From Clostridiales bacterium (GTDB lineage: Bacteria; Bacillota; Clostridia; Oscillospirales; Oscillospiraceae), in assembly GCA_022785125.1 (NCBI GenBank), contig JALFRA010000040.1:28325-92324 (forward strand): a DNA stretch of 64,000 nucleotides, read 5' to 3'. Both the position numbers and the translations under genes were made by a program. The notes beneath the pieces were generated by a model. The model worked only from the letters and a program-made list of their open reading frames with translations. It searched no databases and was not told where the DNA came from. This document shows, in pieces, positions 20,411 to 26,926 of this stretch (position 1 is its first letter; every line of letters begins with the position of its first letter).

Positions 20411-20611
20411 TCATCGGGTGATCTTCATAATGTCGTTTGGTGTGCAGTCCAGCAGCAGGCACAGCTTTTCTATGGTTTCGGTCGTAACCGGCTTTCCCTC
20501 CCTTAATTTTTGTAGGGTGCTTTGGGACAAGATATTTTCTTTTCTGATCCGGTATGTGGTGATCCCGGCTTTTTTCATTTCTTCAAATGCTCCTTGGTAG
20601 CTGATCGCCAT
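20411..20611 (-). CDS. Small XRE-family repressor
   Basis: A 66-residue single-domain HTH protein: EEMKKAGITTYRIRKENILS, STLQKLREGKPVTTETIEKL and CTPNDIMK, the typical five-helix Cro/CI fold of Firmicutes phages. AAGGAGGTGGAGGG fixes the ATG at 20611. It is divergent from the rightward operon at 20788, and an 11-bp-arm palindrome lies between them; binding there is inferred. Confidence 0.85.
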   Translation of the reverse strand: MAISYQGAFEEMKKAGITTYRIRKENILSQSTLQKLREGKPVTTETIEKLCLLLDCTPNDIMKITR

Positions 20612-20645
20612 TCCCTCCACCTCCTTGTGGTAACATTGTACCACC

Positions 20646-20673
20646 CTTTATGCACTCCGTAAAGTGCATAAAG
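20646..20673. promoter_or_regulatory. Palindromic operator in the divergent control region
   Basis: CTTTATGCACT, six bases, AGTGCATAAAG: perfect 11-bp arms, 35 bases before the small repressor ATG. Two further partial copies of the TGCAC/GTGCA core lie at about 20699-20704 and 20719-20724, the second inside the rightward promoter. This is a typical multi-site repressor layout. Confidence 0.75.
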
Positions 20674-20712
20674 TACACAAATAAAGGCACCCTATTTCGT
20701 GCATATTACCAC

Positions 20713-20741
20713 TTGATTATGCACCATAAAAGGACTATAAT
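20713..20741 (+). promoter_or_regulatory. Rightward promoter of the small-protein operon
   Basis: TTGATT, a 17-base spacer that includes an operator-like TATGCACCATAA half site, then TATAAT. Near-consensus, and probably silenced by the divergent repressor. Confidence 0.8.
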
Positions 20742-20787
20742 ATAAACAGTTCAGGGGACAACCTCTGACGGAAAGGAGGACGGTCCG

Positions 20788-20922
20788 ATGGGTAGACAAA
20801 AGAAAAAGCGCCGCCGGAATAAACCGACGACGCAGGCCAGAAAGCAGTTAGCGGCTGACGTTCTGGCTGGTACAATTTCTGGCCTCATAGTTCTGGCAAT
20901 TCAAAAATTGCTGGACTGGTAA
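20788..20922 (+). CDS. Small basic single-helix membrane protein
   Basis: A 44-residue frame with GGAAAGGAGGA before ATG. The N-terminus is very basic (GRQKKKRRRNK); residues about 22-42 form one hydrophobic helix (VLAGTISGLIVLAIQKLL). This shape is common among phage-encoded small toxins and modulators, but no family is recognised. It is the first gene after the operator-controlled promoter. Confidence 0.6.
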   Translation: MGRQKKKRRRNKPTTQARKQLAADVLAGTISGLIVLAIQKLLDW

Positions 20923-20928
20923 AGGCCA

Positions 20929-20958
20929 GGGGTGCGGAGGCCCGAACCTCCGCACCCC
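20929..20958 (+). terminator. Hairpin after the first small gene
   Basis: A perfect 12-bp stem GGGGTGCGGAGG with loop CCCGAA, seven bases after the stop. There is no T run (AAATATAAAAC follows), so it may stall, process or partially end transcription before the next two genes. Confidence 0.55.
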
Positions 20959-21003
20959 AAATATAAAACAAATCATCAGGTTTTGTCAATAGGAGGACAA
21001 GCA

Positions 21004-21105
21004 ATGAAGTTTCTAATTTCTCTTGTGATATTTATTGCGGTGTTTGTCCCGCTCCGCCGGTTGTTCCATAGAATCTTGAAAGGTGGTAAAAATCATGCTG
21101 ATTAA
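21004..21105 (+). CDS. Very small membrane protein
   Basis: A 33-residue frame preceded by AATAGGAGGACAAGC. One hydrophobic helix (FLISLVIFIAVFVPL) is followed by a basic tail (RRLFHRILKGGK). It overlaps the next gene by 11 bases, suggesting coupled translation. No homology recognised. Confidence 0.55.
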   Translation: MKFLISLVIFIAVFVPLRRLFHRILKGGKNHAD

Positions 21106-21316
21106 GCAAAACGGGAAGTATGGGGCCACGGTTGGTAATATCCGGGTTTTTACCATAGAACGTGCTGTGGAAGTCTATAAGATGTTCGCCGCACGGTGTT
21201 ATGCGGACCTCACCATGGAGGCTAGTGTGGTTCTCTCCAATGTTGGGGACGATATGCACCGCCTGGGGTTTACCTGGGCCGAAATTGAGGATATGGAACT
21301 GGAGGCAATCGCGTGA
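21095..21316 (+). CDS. Small soluble protein of the rightward operon
   Basis: A 73-residue frame. ATG 21095 with AAAGGTGGTAAAAATC upstream is preferred over the earlier in-frame ATG. It is mildly acidic with a beta-strand N-terminus (IKQNGKYGATVGNIRVF) and helical C-terminus (WAEIEDMELEAIA). Family unknown. It is the last gene before a strong bidirectional terminator. Confidence 0.6.
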   Translation: MLIKQNGKYGATVGNIRVFTIERAVEVYKMFAARCYADLTMEASVVLSNVGDDMHRLGFTWAEIEDMELEAIA

Positions 21317-21320
21317 ATAC

Positions 21321-21359
21321 AGAGAACCCCCGGCACCGCTCAAGTGCCGGGGGTTCTCT
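21321..21359. terminator. Bidirectional terminator between the small operon and the late operon
   Basis: A 16-bp perfect stem AGAGAACCCCCGGCAC around CGCTCAA, ending in TTCTCTTTACT on plus and a short T-containing tail on minus. It separates the rightward operon from the end of the leftward late operon. Confidence 0.85.
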
Positions 21360-21698
21360 TTACTCCGTTTCGTCTTTGTTCCAGTCGGTGATCTGTTCCA
21401 GGGCCTCCCGCAGCTTGTCAAATCCGAACATAGCCGCATAGGCCACGAACAGCCCCAGGGCCACGGACCCGGCCACCATGTACCAGGTGACGGCCCACCC
21501 CATAATCTGGCACAGGGTGAAGAACGCCACAAGGGTCACAGCCATGGCCACCACCACCGCCAGGATGTTGGTGGGGATCTTGTCCCAGGTAACTTTCTTG
21601 ATCACCTGGGTGATGATGTTGGTGATCACGGTCAGGATCAGGGCCGCCAGCAGGACGGCGGACACCGCCAGGGGAATGTACTGCATAATGGTTTCCAT
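21360..21698 (-). CDS. Putative holin
   Basis: A 112-residue protein with three predicted helices (about residues 6-30, 44-64 and 68-90) and a charged C-terminus ending NKDETE. Size, topology and position directly after the endolysin gene match a phage holin, which would form the membrane lesion that frees the endolysin. No specific family motif is seen. Confidence 0.65.
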   Translation of the reverse strand: METIMQYIPLAVSAVLLAALILTVITNIITQVIKKVTWDKIPTNILAVVVAMAVTLVAFFTLCQIMGWAVTWYMVAGSVALGLFVAYAAMFGFDKLREALEQITDWNKDETE

Positions 21699-21717
21699 GT
21701 GTATGTCCTCCTCAATT

Positions 21718-22698
21718 TTATTTCACAGCCCCGCCCAGGGCGCACAGCAGCAGGTCCAGGGAGGGGAATGTGCCGTAAATGCTCCGCCAGTAGTCCGGGG
21801 AGTTAATGACGCCGGCAGCCGCCAGGGCGTCCACGCCCTCCTCCGGCGTGTTGGTGCGCGGCCCTGCTTTGGTGATTGCCTGCGCCGCCGCTTTCAGCAG
21901 CAGATCCAGATATTTCACCTTTCCGGCCTCCGCGGCTCCCGCCCAGTAGTCCGGGGAATTGATCACGCCCAGGGCCTCCAGTTTATCCGCGGCGGCTTGC
22001 GGTGTGTCCTGGAGCATAAGAACCTGGCCCACCCGGATCAGATTTTTATTTTTAATGGCGTTGATTTCCACCAGTGCGTCAACAGTGGTTTTGTATGCGC
22101 TGGCAATCTTGGAAAGGGTGTCGCCGGCTTTTACCGTGTGGATGGTCTGGCCTCCCGTTGTAGTTCCGCCGGACGCTCCGCCCATTTTCTTGGCAATGGC
22201 GGCAAAGTCCGGGCAGATAAACCCGCGAATATACTTCCCGTTGATCGCCATGGTGCGCTTGCCTACCTTGCCACCGGTCATGTTCCCCTCTGTCACTATA
22301 AAGGTGCCGCCGCCCAGTTGGGTGACAATTCCGATGTGATCCCCGGATCCGGTGCAATCGCCCTTTCCGGTGTCGTCCCAGTCATACACACAGGCGTCCC
22401 CGATCTTGGGGGTGTGCGCGTCGTTTTCCACCCAAATGCCTTTGCCTTTGGCCACTACGGTGTATTTCTCAACGCCGCACTCGGTCCCGGTGAATTCCGC
22501 GATCCCTGCCTTGATGTATGCCGCGCTGACGGTGGTGGCGCAATAGGCGTCCGTTGTTTTCACCTTATATCCTCTGGCCAGCGGCTTGTGGCCGTTGTAA
22601 ATCGCCAGGATCTCCAGGTGTTTGGCGCTCCCTTTGGTCGCCCCCACCCATGCGTTGATAATGTCGGCCACTTTCTGCCGCAGTTGGTTTTCTGTCAT
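21718..22698 (-). CDS. Endolysin: papain-like amidase/peptidase with LysM and SPxYW repeats
   Basis: About 326 residues. The N-terminal domain (about 1-165) has the CHAP/NlpC-like catalytic pattern with C53 in AYCATTVS and H121 in SGDHIGIV. A LysM domain (about 186-230) binds peptidoglycan. The C-terminal ~95 residues hold two repeats with GVINSPDYW (near 256 and 308) and downstream LDLLL. The same repeat ends the phage D-like baseplate protein, so it is probably a second wall-binding module. The ATG at 22698 is preferred, with GGAGGGAAACAGGT upstream. Confidence 0.85.
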   Translation of the reverse strand: MTENQLRQKVADIINAWVGATKGSAKHLEILAIYNGHKPLARGYKVKTTDAYCATTVSAAYIKAGIAEFTGTECGVEKYTVVAKGKGIWVENDAHTPKIGDACVYDWDDTGKGDCTGSGDHIGIVTQLGGGTFIVTEGNMTGGKVGKRTMAINGKYIRGFICPDFAAIAKKMGGASGGTTTGGQTIHTVKAGDTLSKIASAYKTTVDALVEINAIKNKNLIRVGQVLMLQDTPQAAADKLEALGVINSPDYWAGAAEAGKVKYLDLLLKAAAQAITKAGPRTNTPEEGVDALAAAGVINSPDYWRSIYGTFPSLDLLLCALGGAVK

Positions 22699-22711
22699 AC
22701 CTGTTTCCCTC

Positions 22712-23119
22712 CTATATTCCAACGTCCGGCGGTTCTTTCCGTTCAGGCTCCGGCCCGTTCGGAACGCCTCCGCTCATTCTGGCGGCGTCCGCCGCCTTGT
22801 CCTTGTTGGTCTTGATCCAGCCCATGACACCGTTTTCCAGTCCGCAGACGCCAAACACGCAGGCGGTCAGGGTGGCAGGTTCGTTTCCGGTGTGCCAAAA
22901 CACGGCCAGGGCGGCCACAGTGTAGGCCACCAGGATCACAGCCTCCAGGATCAGCACTTTATCCATGACGCCCATTTTTGTGGGCTTGTCCCTTGCTCGG
23001 GCGCTTTTTCGGGGTGTGTGTCCCTGCTGCCGCAGTCTGCCCACGGTGGCACAGCACAGAAGAAACCCCAGGATCGTGCCCACAGACATGGCCAGGGCGG
23101 CCATAATCGGCAGTTTCAT
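22712..23119 (-). CDS. Two-helix membrane protein of the lysis module
   Basis: About 135 residues: an N-terminal helix (about 3-22), a basic linker with RKSARARDKPTK, a second and perhaps third helix (about 50-90), and a hydrophilic tail. The start MKLPIM at 23119 is preceded by GGAGGCCGCCGGAAAT. Its place between the holin-like and endolysin genes suggests a second holin or antiholin; not proved. Confidence 0.6.
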   Translation of the reverse strand: MKLPIMAALAMSVGTILGFLLCCATVGRLRQQGHTPRKSARARDKPTKMGVMDKVLILEAVILVAYTVAALAVFWHTGNEPATLTACVFGVCGLENGVMGWIKTNKDKAADAARMSGGVPNGPEPERKEPPDVGI

Positions 23120-23135
23120 ATTTCCGGCGGCCTCC

Positions 23136-23579
23136 TTACAAAAAATCATGCTTGATCAGCCGGTCGTCATATACGCGGCTGATATTGGCCACCGCATGGG
23201 TGGCGCGGTTGTTCTGGTAGTCCGGGTGTGCTTTGCAAAACCGCTCGTAATAGTCGATTTCTGCCAGAATCTCTATGAACTCCTCCCGCGTGTGCGGAAT
23301 ATCCCGCAACAATTCATTGTTGAATTGCAGGATCCTGGTCCGGTGGGTGTCCGCGGCTCTTTCGTCGTCCACCTTTATGTGGTCGTCTAAAATTCGCCGG
23401 GTGTCGGCCTGGGTTTCTTCCATTTCCCCCAGTTTGGCCAGCACTTCCTTGTTGATGGCCCTCCCAATGGCCCGCGCAATGGCGGACCAGGGATCCAGTT
23501 TGATGGGTGAGATCTGGATCAGTGTCATGGCCACCAGCATGGTGCCCCCGCCGCCCAGCAGAATTTCCTCCAGATTCAA
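23136..23579 (-). CDS. Phage lysis-cassette protein with one N-terminal helix
   Basis: A 147-residue protein with an N-terminal glycine-rich hydrophobic segment (LLGGGGTMLVAMTLIQI) and a long helical, charged remainder containing DYYERFCKAHPDYQNNRA. The TTG start lies in TTGAATCTGGAG, overlapping the previous stop. Proteins of this shape are common in clostridial phage lysis modules and are sometimes called holins. The function is not certain. Confidence 0.6.
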   Translation of the reverse strand: MNLEEILLGGGGTMLVAMTLIQISPIKLDPWSAIARAIGRAINKEVLAKLGEMEETQADTRRILDDHIKVDDERAADTHRTRILQFNNELLRDIPHTREEFIEILAEIDYYERFCKAHPDYQNNRATHAVANISRVYDDRLIKHDFL

Positions 23580-23749
23580 GGTCCCACCCCCTCACCGATT
23601 GCCGCAGCGTACCGCCGCCGGACGGCGGCGATCTCCTCCTCATAGTGGAGGGCGCCCAGTTGGGCCAGTTCCACGGCCTGGGCCTGTATAATCACATTCA
23701 TGCTGTCTATGACGGAACACAGATCCGTGATCAATTTGGTGTAGTCCAT
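23576..23749 (-). CDS. Small helical phage protein
   Basis: A 57-residue frame: MDYTKLITDLCSVIDSMNVI, then a helix rich in Ala, Gln and Glu, ending AAAIGEGVGP. The stop TGA overlaps the TTG start of the next gene by three bases. Predicted to be a helical hairpin. It is short but well placed within the operon, so I consider it real. No function assigned. Confidence 0.6.
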   Translation of the reverse strand: MDYTKLITDLCSVIDSMNVIIQAQAVELAQLGALHYEEEIAAVRRRYAAAIGEGVGP

Positions 23750-23754
23750 GGCCG

Positions 23755-24150
23755 TTACCCCCTCGCGCCGATCAGGGCGGCAATGTGGCGCAGGTCGTCC
23801 ACCGGCGCCTCAAAAAAGGAATGGTCCCACAGCCAGAAGTCCACGGGATCCGGCTGTTTGTATTTCTGGCACACGGGATCCTCCCAAACGTGATCCCACC
23901 GTTTTTGATGGTCTTTGTCCCGTTTGGCCAGCTTGTTCATAATGGCATGGACCAGGTGCCCCCGCTCCGGGCCGTTTCCGTCGTCGTTTCGGCTGAAATA
24001 GTCGTGGGCGTTCTGGCTGGTAACGGCACATAGTTGCAGGCCGTCCCGCACCAGAAAGCCGTCCACAGCCTCCACCGCGGTGCCCCACGGGATATTCACG
24101 GGGCCGCAGATGGCCAGGATCCGCGCCCGCCGTGTCGCTATGTATTCCAC
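23755..24150 (-). CDS. Hypothetical phage protein
   Basis: A 131-residue soluble protein. Its N-terminal half looks alpha/beta (RILAICGPVNIPWGTAVEAV). A segment SQNAHDYFSRNDDGNGPERG precedes a helical, Trp-rich C-terminus (WDHVWEDP, DFWLWDHSFF). I do not recognise the family. It lies between the tail-end protein at 24154 and the lysis genes and is separated from both by only a few bases. Confidence 0.55.
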   Translation of the reverse strand: MEYIATRRARILAICGPVNIPWGTAVEAVDGFLVRDGLQLCAVTSQNAHDYFSRNDDGNGPERGHLVHAIMNKLAKRDKDHQKRWDHVWEDPVCQKYKQPDPVDFWLWDHSFFEAPVDDLRHIAALIGARG

Positions 24151-24153
24151 TGT

Positions 24154-24843
24154 TTACGCCTCCTCCCATTGCCACACGCCAGGAGTGCCGGGCGCCCAGG
24201 TGCATGGGATCATATCCGCCTTGCACAGCCATGTTTTGCCCTCATAGGAATAATACAGGCCGGCGTGGCAGTCCATCCCGTAGACATACGGGATCGGGTC
24301 CTCCAGGGTTCCGGCGTGATCGGGTACAATGGGGCGGTAAACCGCCAGCATACCCTCCCCTTCGGGCAGCTGGCTTTCCAGCGGGTCCACGCCTCCAGGG
24401 GGCACCACGCGGAAAAGGTTCCCGTCTTTGTTGATAATCGCGCCCTGGTCAAGGTGTCCCTCGCCGTGTTGGGCGGCTGCCATGACTTCCGCCCAGGTGG
24501 TGAACAGATCCGGCATAAGCAGGGCGGAGGCGTCCGGGATAGTGGTGGACGCCCTCACATACACTTGGGCGGCCACAGCGGCCTGGGTGGCCACGTTGGC
24601 CGTGGCGTTGGTGGTTTCCTGGGTGGCGTAGATCTCCGCCCCGGCGTCTACCTCTTCCAGCAGCACGGTGTCCAGGCCGTCCATGTCCGGGCGCCCCAAA
24701 AGGTGGTAGGGGGTGCCGTTACAGGCGACGCCCTCCGCTTCCTCGGCCCCGCACAGGATAAAGCGCCCGTTTTCCGCCCGCTTGATGTAGTTTGGGGCCT
24801 CGGTCATGGCCAGGGTGGCCCCGTCCTTTGTGATCTTAAACAT
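24154..24843 (-). CDS. Phage protein with C-terminal carbohydrate-binding-like segment
   Basis: 229 residues from ATG 24843, chosen for AAGGAGGTTTGCCC upstream; it overlaps the RT stop by eight bases. The N-terminal part (MFKITKDGATLAM) resembles small tail proteins, the centre is helical (TNATANVATQAAVAAQVYVR), and the C-terminus is aromatic (GLYYSYEGKTWLCKADMI, WAPGTPGVWQWEE) like short chitin/carbohydrate-binding modules. Encoded immediately after the DGR reverse transcriptase, it may be an accessory tail tip protein or fibre cap. The assignment is weak. Confidence 0.5.
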   Translation of the reverse strand: MFKITKDGATLAMTEAPNYIKRAENGRFILCGAEEAEGVACNGTPYHLLGRPDMDGLDTVLLEEVDAGAEIYATQETTNATANVATQAAVAAQVYVRASTTIPDASALLMPDLFTTWAEVMAAAQHGEGHLDQGAIINKDGNLFRVVPPGGVDPLESQLPEGEGMLAVYRPIVPDHAGTLEDPIPYVYGMDCHAGLYYSYEGKTWLCKADMIPCTWAPGTPGVWQWEEA

Positions 24844-25999
24844 TGCTGGGCAAACCTCCTTGAATGAAAATCGCATAGAATAGCCGGCGCAGGTGCATGA
24901 CCCGGCCATGGTCGTCAAAGTTTTTATAATAGGCAATAGGGCCTTGCAGCCACTCCTCCACTTGCTTCACGGTCATTTTTCCGGCGTCCACCTTTTTCTT
25001 GAAGTGGCGAAGTTTCCGCCGTGCCCGCTTCATGCCGTCCCGGCACCCATGGACGATCACCCGCCCGTTTGGCAGTAGTTGGAATTTGGCTTTGCAGAAA
25101 CGGAACGGCCTGGAGGCGTCCACGATCTTGCATTTTGCTGGGTTGATCTCCAGCCCCATGGCCTCCGCCCTGGCAATCGTGCCCTTACAGATGGCCACCG
25201 CCTTTTCCCTTGTTTCCAGCGTTGCGTTGTAGTCGTCCATGTAATGGCCGGCAGCAGGTAGGGACATTTGGCATTTCAGCCAGTTGTCAATGGAGGACGG
25301 CAGGGACACCATTTCCTGTTGGCTTGGCTCCACTCCTAGAGGCATACCCACACCGCCGGGCACCGCCGCCACCACCGTGTCCGCAATGGCCCGCAGGTCT
25401 GGATCCAGGATCAGCCGCCGGTGGCGTTCATAGATCGCCGCGTGTGGGGCGCTGGGAAAGAAATGGTGGAAGTCCATAAGTAGGACCGCACCCTGGAGGC
25501 CGTGGAGGCGGTAGTGCCGCCGCAGTTGGTCCCCCAGGCGCTTGTAATGGAAATGCAGGCCCTTTCCCTTTTGGCTGGCTCCATTGTCGTATATCATACT
25601 AGGGGCATACAGTGGGGCCAAAACCTCCTTGGTTAGGACCTTGTAGATCTGTCGGTCTACAATGTGGGGCGCGTCTATGGGGCGAACCTTGCCCCGCTCC
25701 CGTAGGATGAAATGTGCCGTTTTCCCTGGCTTCCACTTTCCAGAAAGAATTTTCTTCCGGCGGGCCGCCGTGCCGGAAAACAGGTGCAGTTCAAAATTTT
25801 GGGTTGACCGTTTCCAGCGGACGCCGTTGCAGCACTTCCGCCCGTAATAAAACAGGTTGCGAAAACTGAACACGGTTTTGATCCCGCCCAGGGCGTCGCT
25901 CCGGGCCTGTCGTTTGGCCTGCCGCCGGTTCCGGCGGCGTTTGTATCGCGCCTCCCGGCGCTCCTCGCTGGTCATATAATTTTTATTCGCTCCTCGCAT
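24836..25999 (-). CDS. Diversity-generating retroelement reverse transcriptase
   Basis: A 387-residue reverse transcriptase. Basic N-terminus; RPIDAPHIVDRQIYKVL (RT2); LLMDFHHFFPS with catalytic D176; PLGVEPSQ (221-227), the DGR-type motif ending SQ where group II intron enzymes have SP; YMDD (253-256) with the catalytic pair; then NPAKCKIVD. No maturase or endonuclease domain follows. It lies directly after the template repeat and the avd-like gene. Known function of the family: copies the template RNA with errors opposite adenines and, with Avd, replaces the variable region of the target. The start is uncertain; MTSEER nine codons in is an alternative. Confidence 0.93.
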   Translation of the reverse strand: MRGANKNYMTSEERREARYKRRRNRRQAKRQARSDALGGIKTVFSFRNLFYYGRKCCNGVRWKRSTQNFELHLFSGTAARRKKILSGKWKPGKTAHFILRERGKVRPIDAPHIVDRQIYKVLTKEVLAPLYAPSMIYDNGASQKGKGLHFHYKRLGDQLRRHYRLHGLQGAVLLMDFHHFFPSAPHAAIYERHRRLILDPDLRAIADTVVAAVPGGVGMPLGVEPSQQEMVSLPSSIDNWLKCQMSLPAAGHYMDDYNATLETREKAVAICKGTIARAEAMGLEINPAKCKIVDASRPFRFCKAKFQLLPNGRVIVHGCRDGMKRARRKLRHFKKKVDAGKMTVKQVEEWLQGPIAYYKNFDDHGRVMHLRRLFYAIFIQGGLPSNV

Positions 26000-26383
26000 A
26001 GTTGGGTTGTGGGTGCGCGTCTAAACTACTTTGGCCCGGCACATGAAACGGGTTAGCGCAATACCCCGCCATGCAAGCAGCGTCCGTGCAAGGCCGTCAA
26101 GGTGCAGTTTTAGGCTTTTGCCTGGGCAGTATTTCTCCTTTCGCACGGGTCCGTTTCACCTTTCGGTTACTGCATTTGACCCGCCCCGTTAAGGGGTGCG
26201 AAATCCGGGGGCCACGCCATTAGACCAGTTGGCGTTGTTGTTGTTGGCGCTGCCGTCGGTGTTGACAAGGCAGAAATTGTTGGAGTTGCTGGAATTCGGG
26301 GAACGGCACCACGCATTGGCCGCCGTCCGAAAGGCCGCCCTGCCACCCGGCGCGTTTTCAGAAATACACCCGCATATGACCGT
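26000..26383 (-). ncRNA. DGR template RNA region
   Basis: The 384 bases between the avd stop and the RT start contain no gene. They hold a short 5' lead, the template repeat (26205-26326) and about 200 bases of spacer up to the RT ATG. In the Bordetella phage DGR an equivalent spacer folds and is needed to prime cDNA synthesis by the RT-Avd complex. Exact RNA ends are not readable. Confidence 0.75.
26205..26326 (-). repeat. DGR template repeat (TR)
   Basis: A 122-base segment homologous to the 3' ends of the target genes. Read on the minus strand it would encode WCRSPNSSNSNNFCLVNTDG then SANNNNANWSNGVAPGF: Asn (AAC/AAT) codons sit exactly where the targets vary. There is no start codon for this frame and it ends in TAA at about 26190. 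Against VR1, 17 of 19 differences are at sense-strand adenines; against VR2, 10 of 11. Confidence 0.95.
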
Positions 26384-26839
26384 TTACCGTTTTCTGTCGC
26401 TGTCCATGATGTTCCGCAGCAGGGTTTCCTCCTGGTTGATCAGGTTCCCCAGGCTTTCCGCCATGTTGTCCAGTTTTCTGGTGGCCTCCGCCGGCGGCAG
26501 GCTCTTTCCCTTGCCGTCGGCAAAACAGCCCTGTGGGTTCTGGCCCATAATCAGGTAGCAATGGGTCAACCGCACGTCCAGGGCGGAGAGGGAGGCCAGG
26601 GCCTCCAGTAAGTGTTCCCGCCGCAGTCCTTTCCGCTGTTCGTCGGATGGGTAGATCTTATTGGCCTTTTCGGCGTGGTCCATGACCTCACCCGCCAGGG
26701 TGGCCACGCCCTCCGCCAGCAGCCGGGAGTATCTGGCGGAAAGGCGTGTCAGAAAGCCGATGGTTTCAACATAGATCTGGTTTGCGGTGTTGACAAATTC
26801 CGCCTTGCTGACGGTGCGCTTTTCTTTTAGGACGGACAT
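26384..26839 (-). CDS. Avd-like DGR accessory protein
   Basis: A 151-residue, almost entirely helical protein: four long helices separated by short turns (about 10-33, 36-60, 70-100 and 118-147), basic overall. Size, fold and place between variable gene and TR match Avd, the pentameric four-helix-bundle protein that binds the DGR reverse transcriptase and template RNA. Ribosome site AAAGGAGGCGGGCGCC. Homology is judged from fold and context; key surface residues were not compared. Confidence 0.85.
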   Translation of the reverse strand: MSVLKEKRTVSKAEFVNTANQIYVETIGFLTRLSARYSRLLAEGVATLAGEVMDHAEKANKIYPSDEQRKGLRREHLLEALASLSALDVRLTHCYLIMGQNPQGCFADGKGKSLPPAEATRKLDNMAESLGNLINQEETLLRNIMDSDRKR

Positions 26840-26880
26840 GGCGCCCGCCTCCTTTCGTTTGTCTGGTGCTTGGGGGTTCT

Positions 26881-26902
26881 CCCGCCCGCTTCCGCGGGCG
26901 GG
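26881..26902 (-). promoter_or_regulatory. DGR target hairpin downstream of VR1
   Basis: CCCGCCCGC, TTCC, GCGGGCGGG: perfect 9-bp stem. On the coding strand the loop is GGAA, a GNRA tetraloop. It begins 24 bases after the fibre stop codon. A similar stem with a GNRA-type loop just after VR is required for efficient homing in the Bordetella phage DGR. Confidence 0.85.
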
Positions 26903-26926
26903 ATATAGCCGGATCTGCTGCGGCGA

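Noticed and set aside
24836..25999. Group II intron or retron reverse transcriptase
   Set aside because: No maturase or HNH domain and no intron folds, the SQ-type motif in place of SP, and a neighbouring TR/VR pair with adenine-specific changes.
26193..26386. The template repeat as the coding end of a gene
   Set aside because: The frame encoding the Asn-rich sequence has no start codon or ribosome site and is followed by a non-coding spacer; it acts as template.
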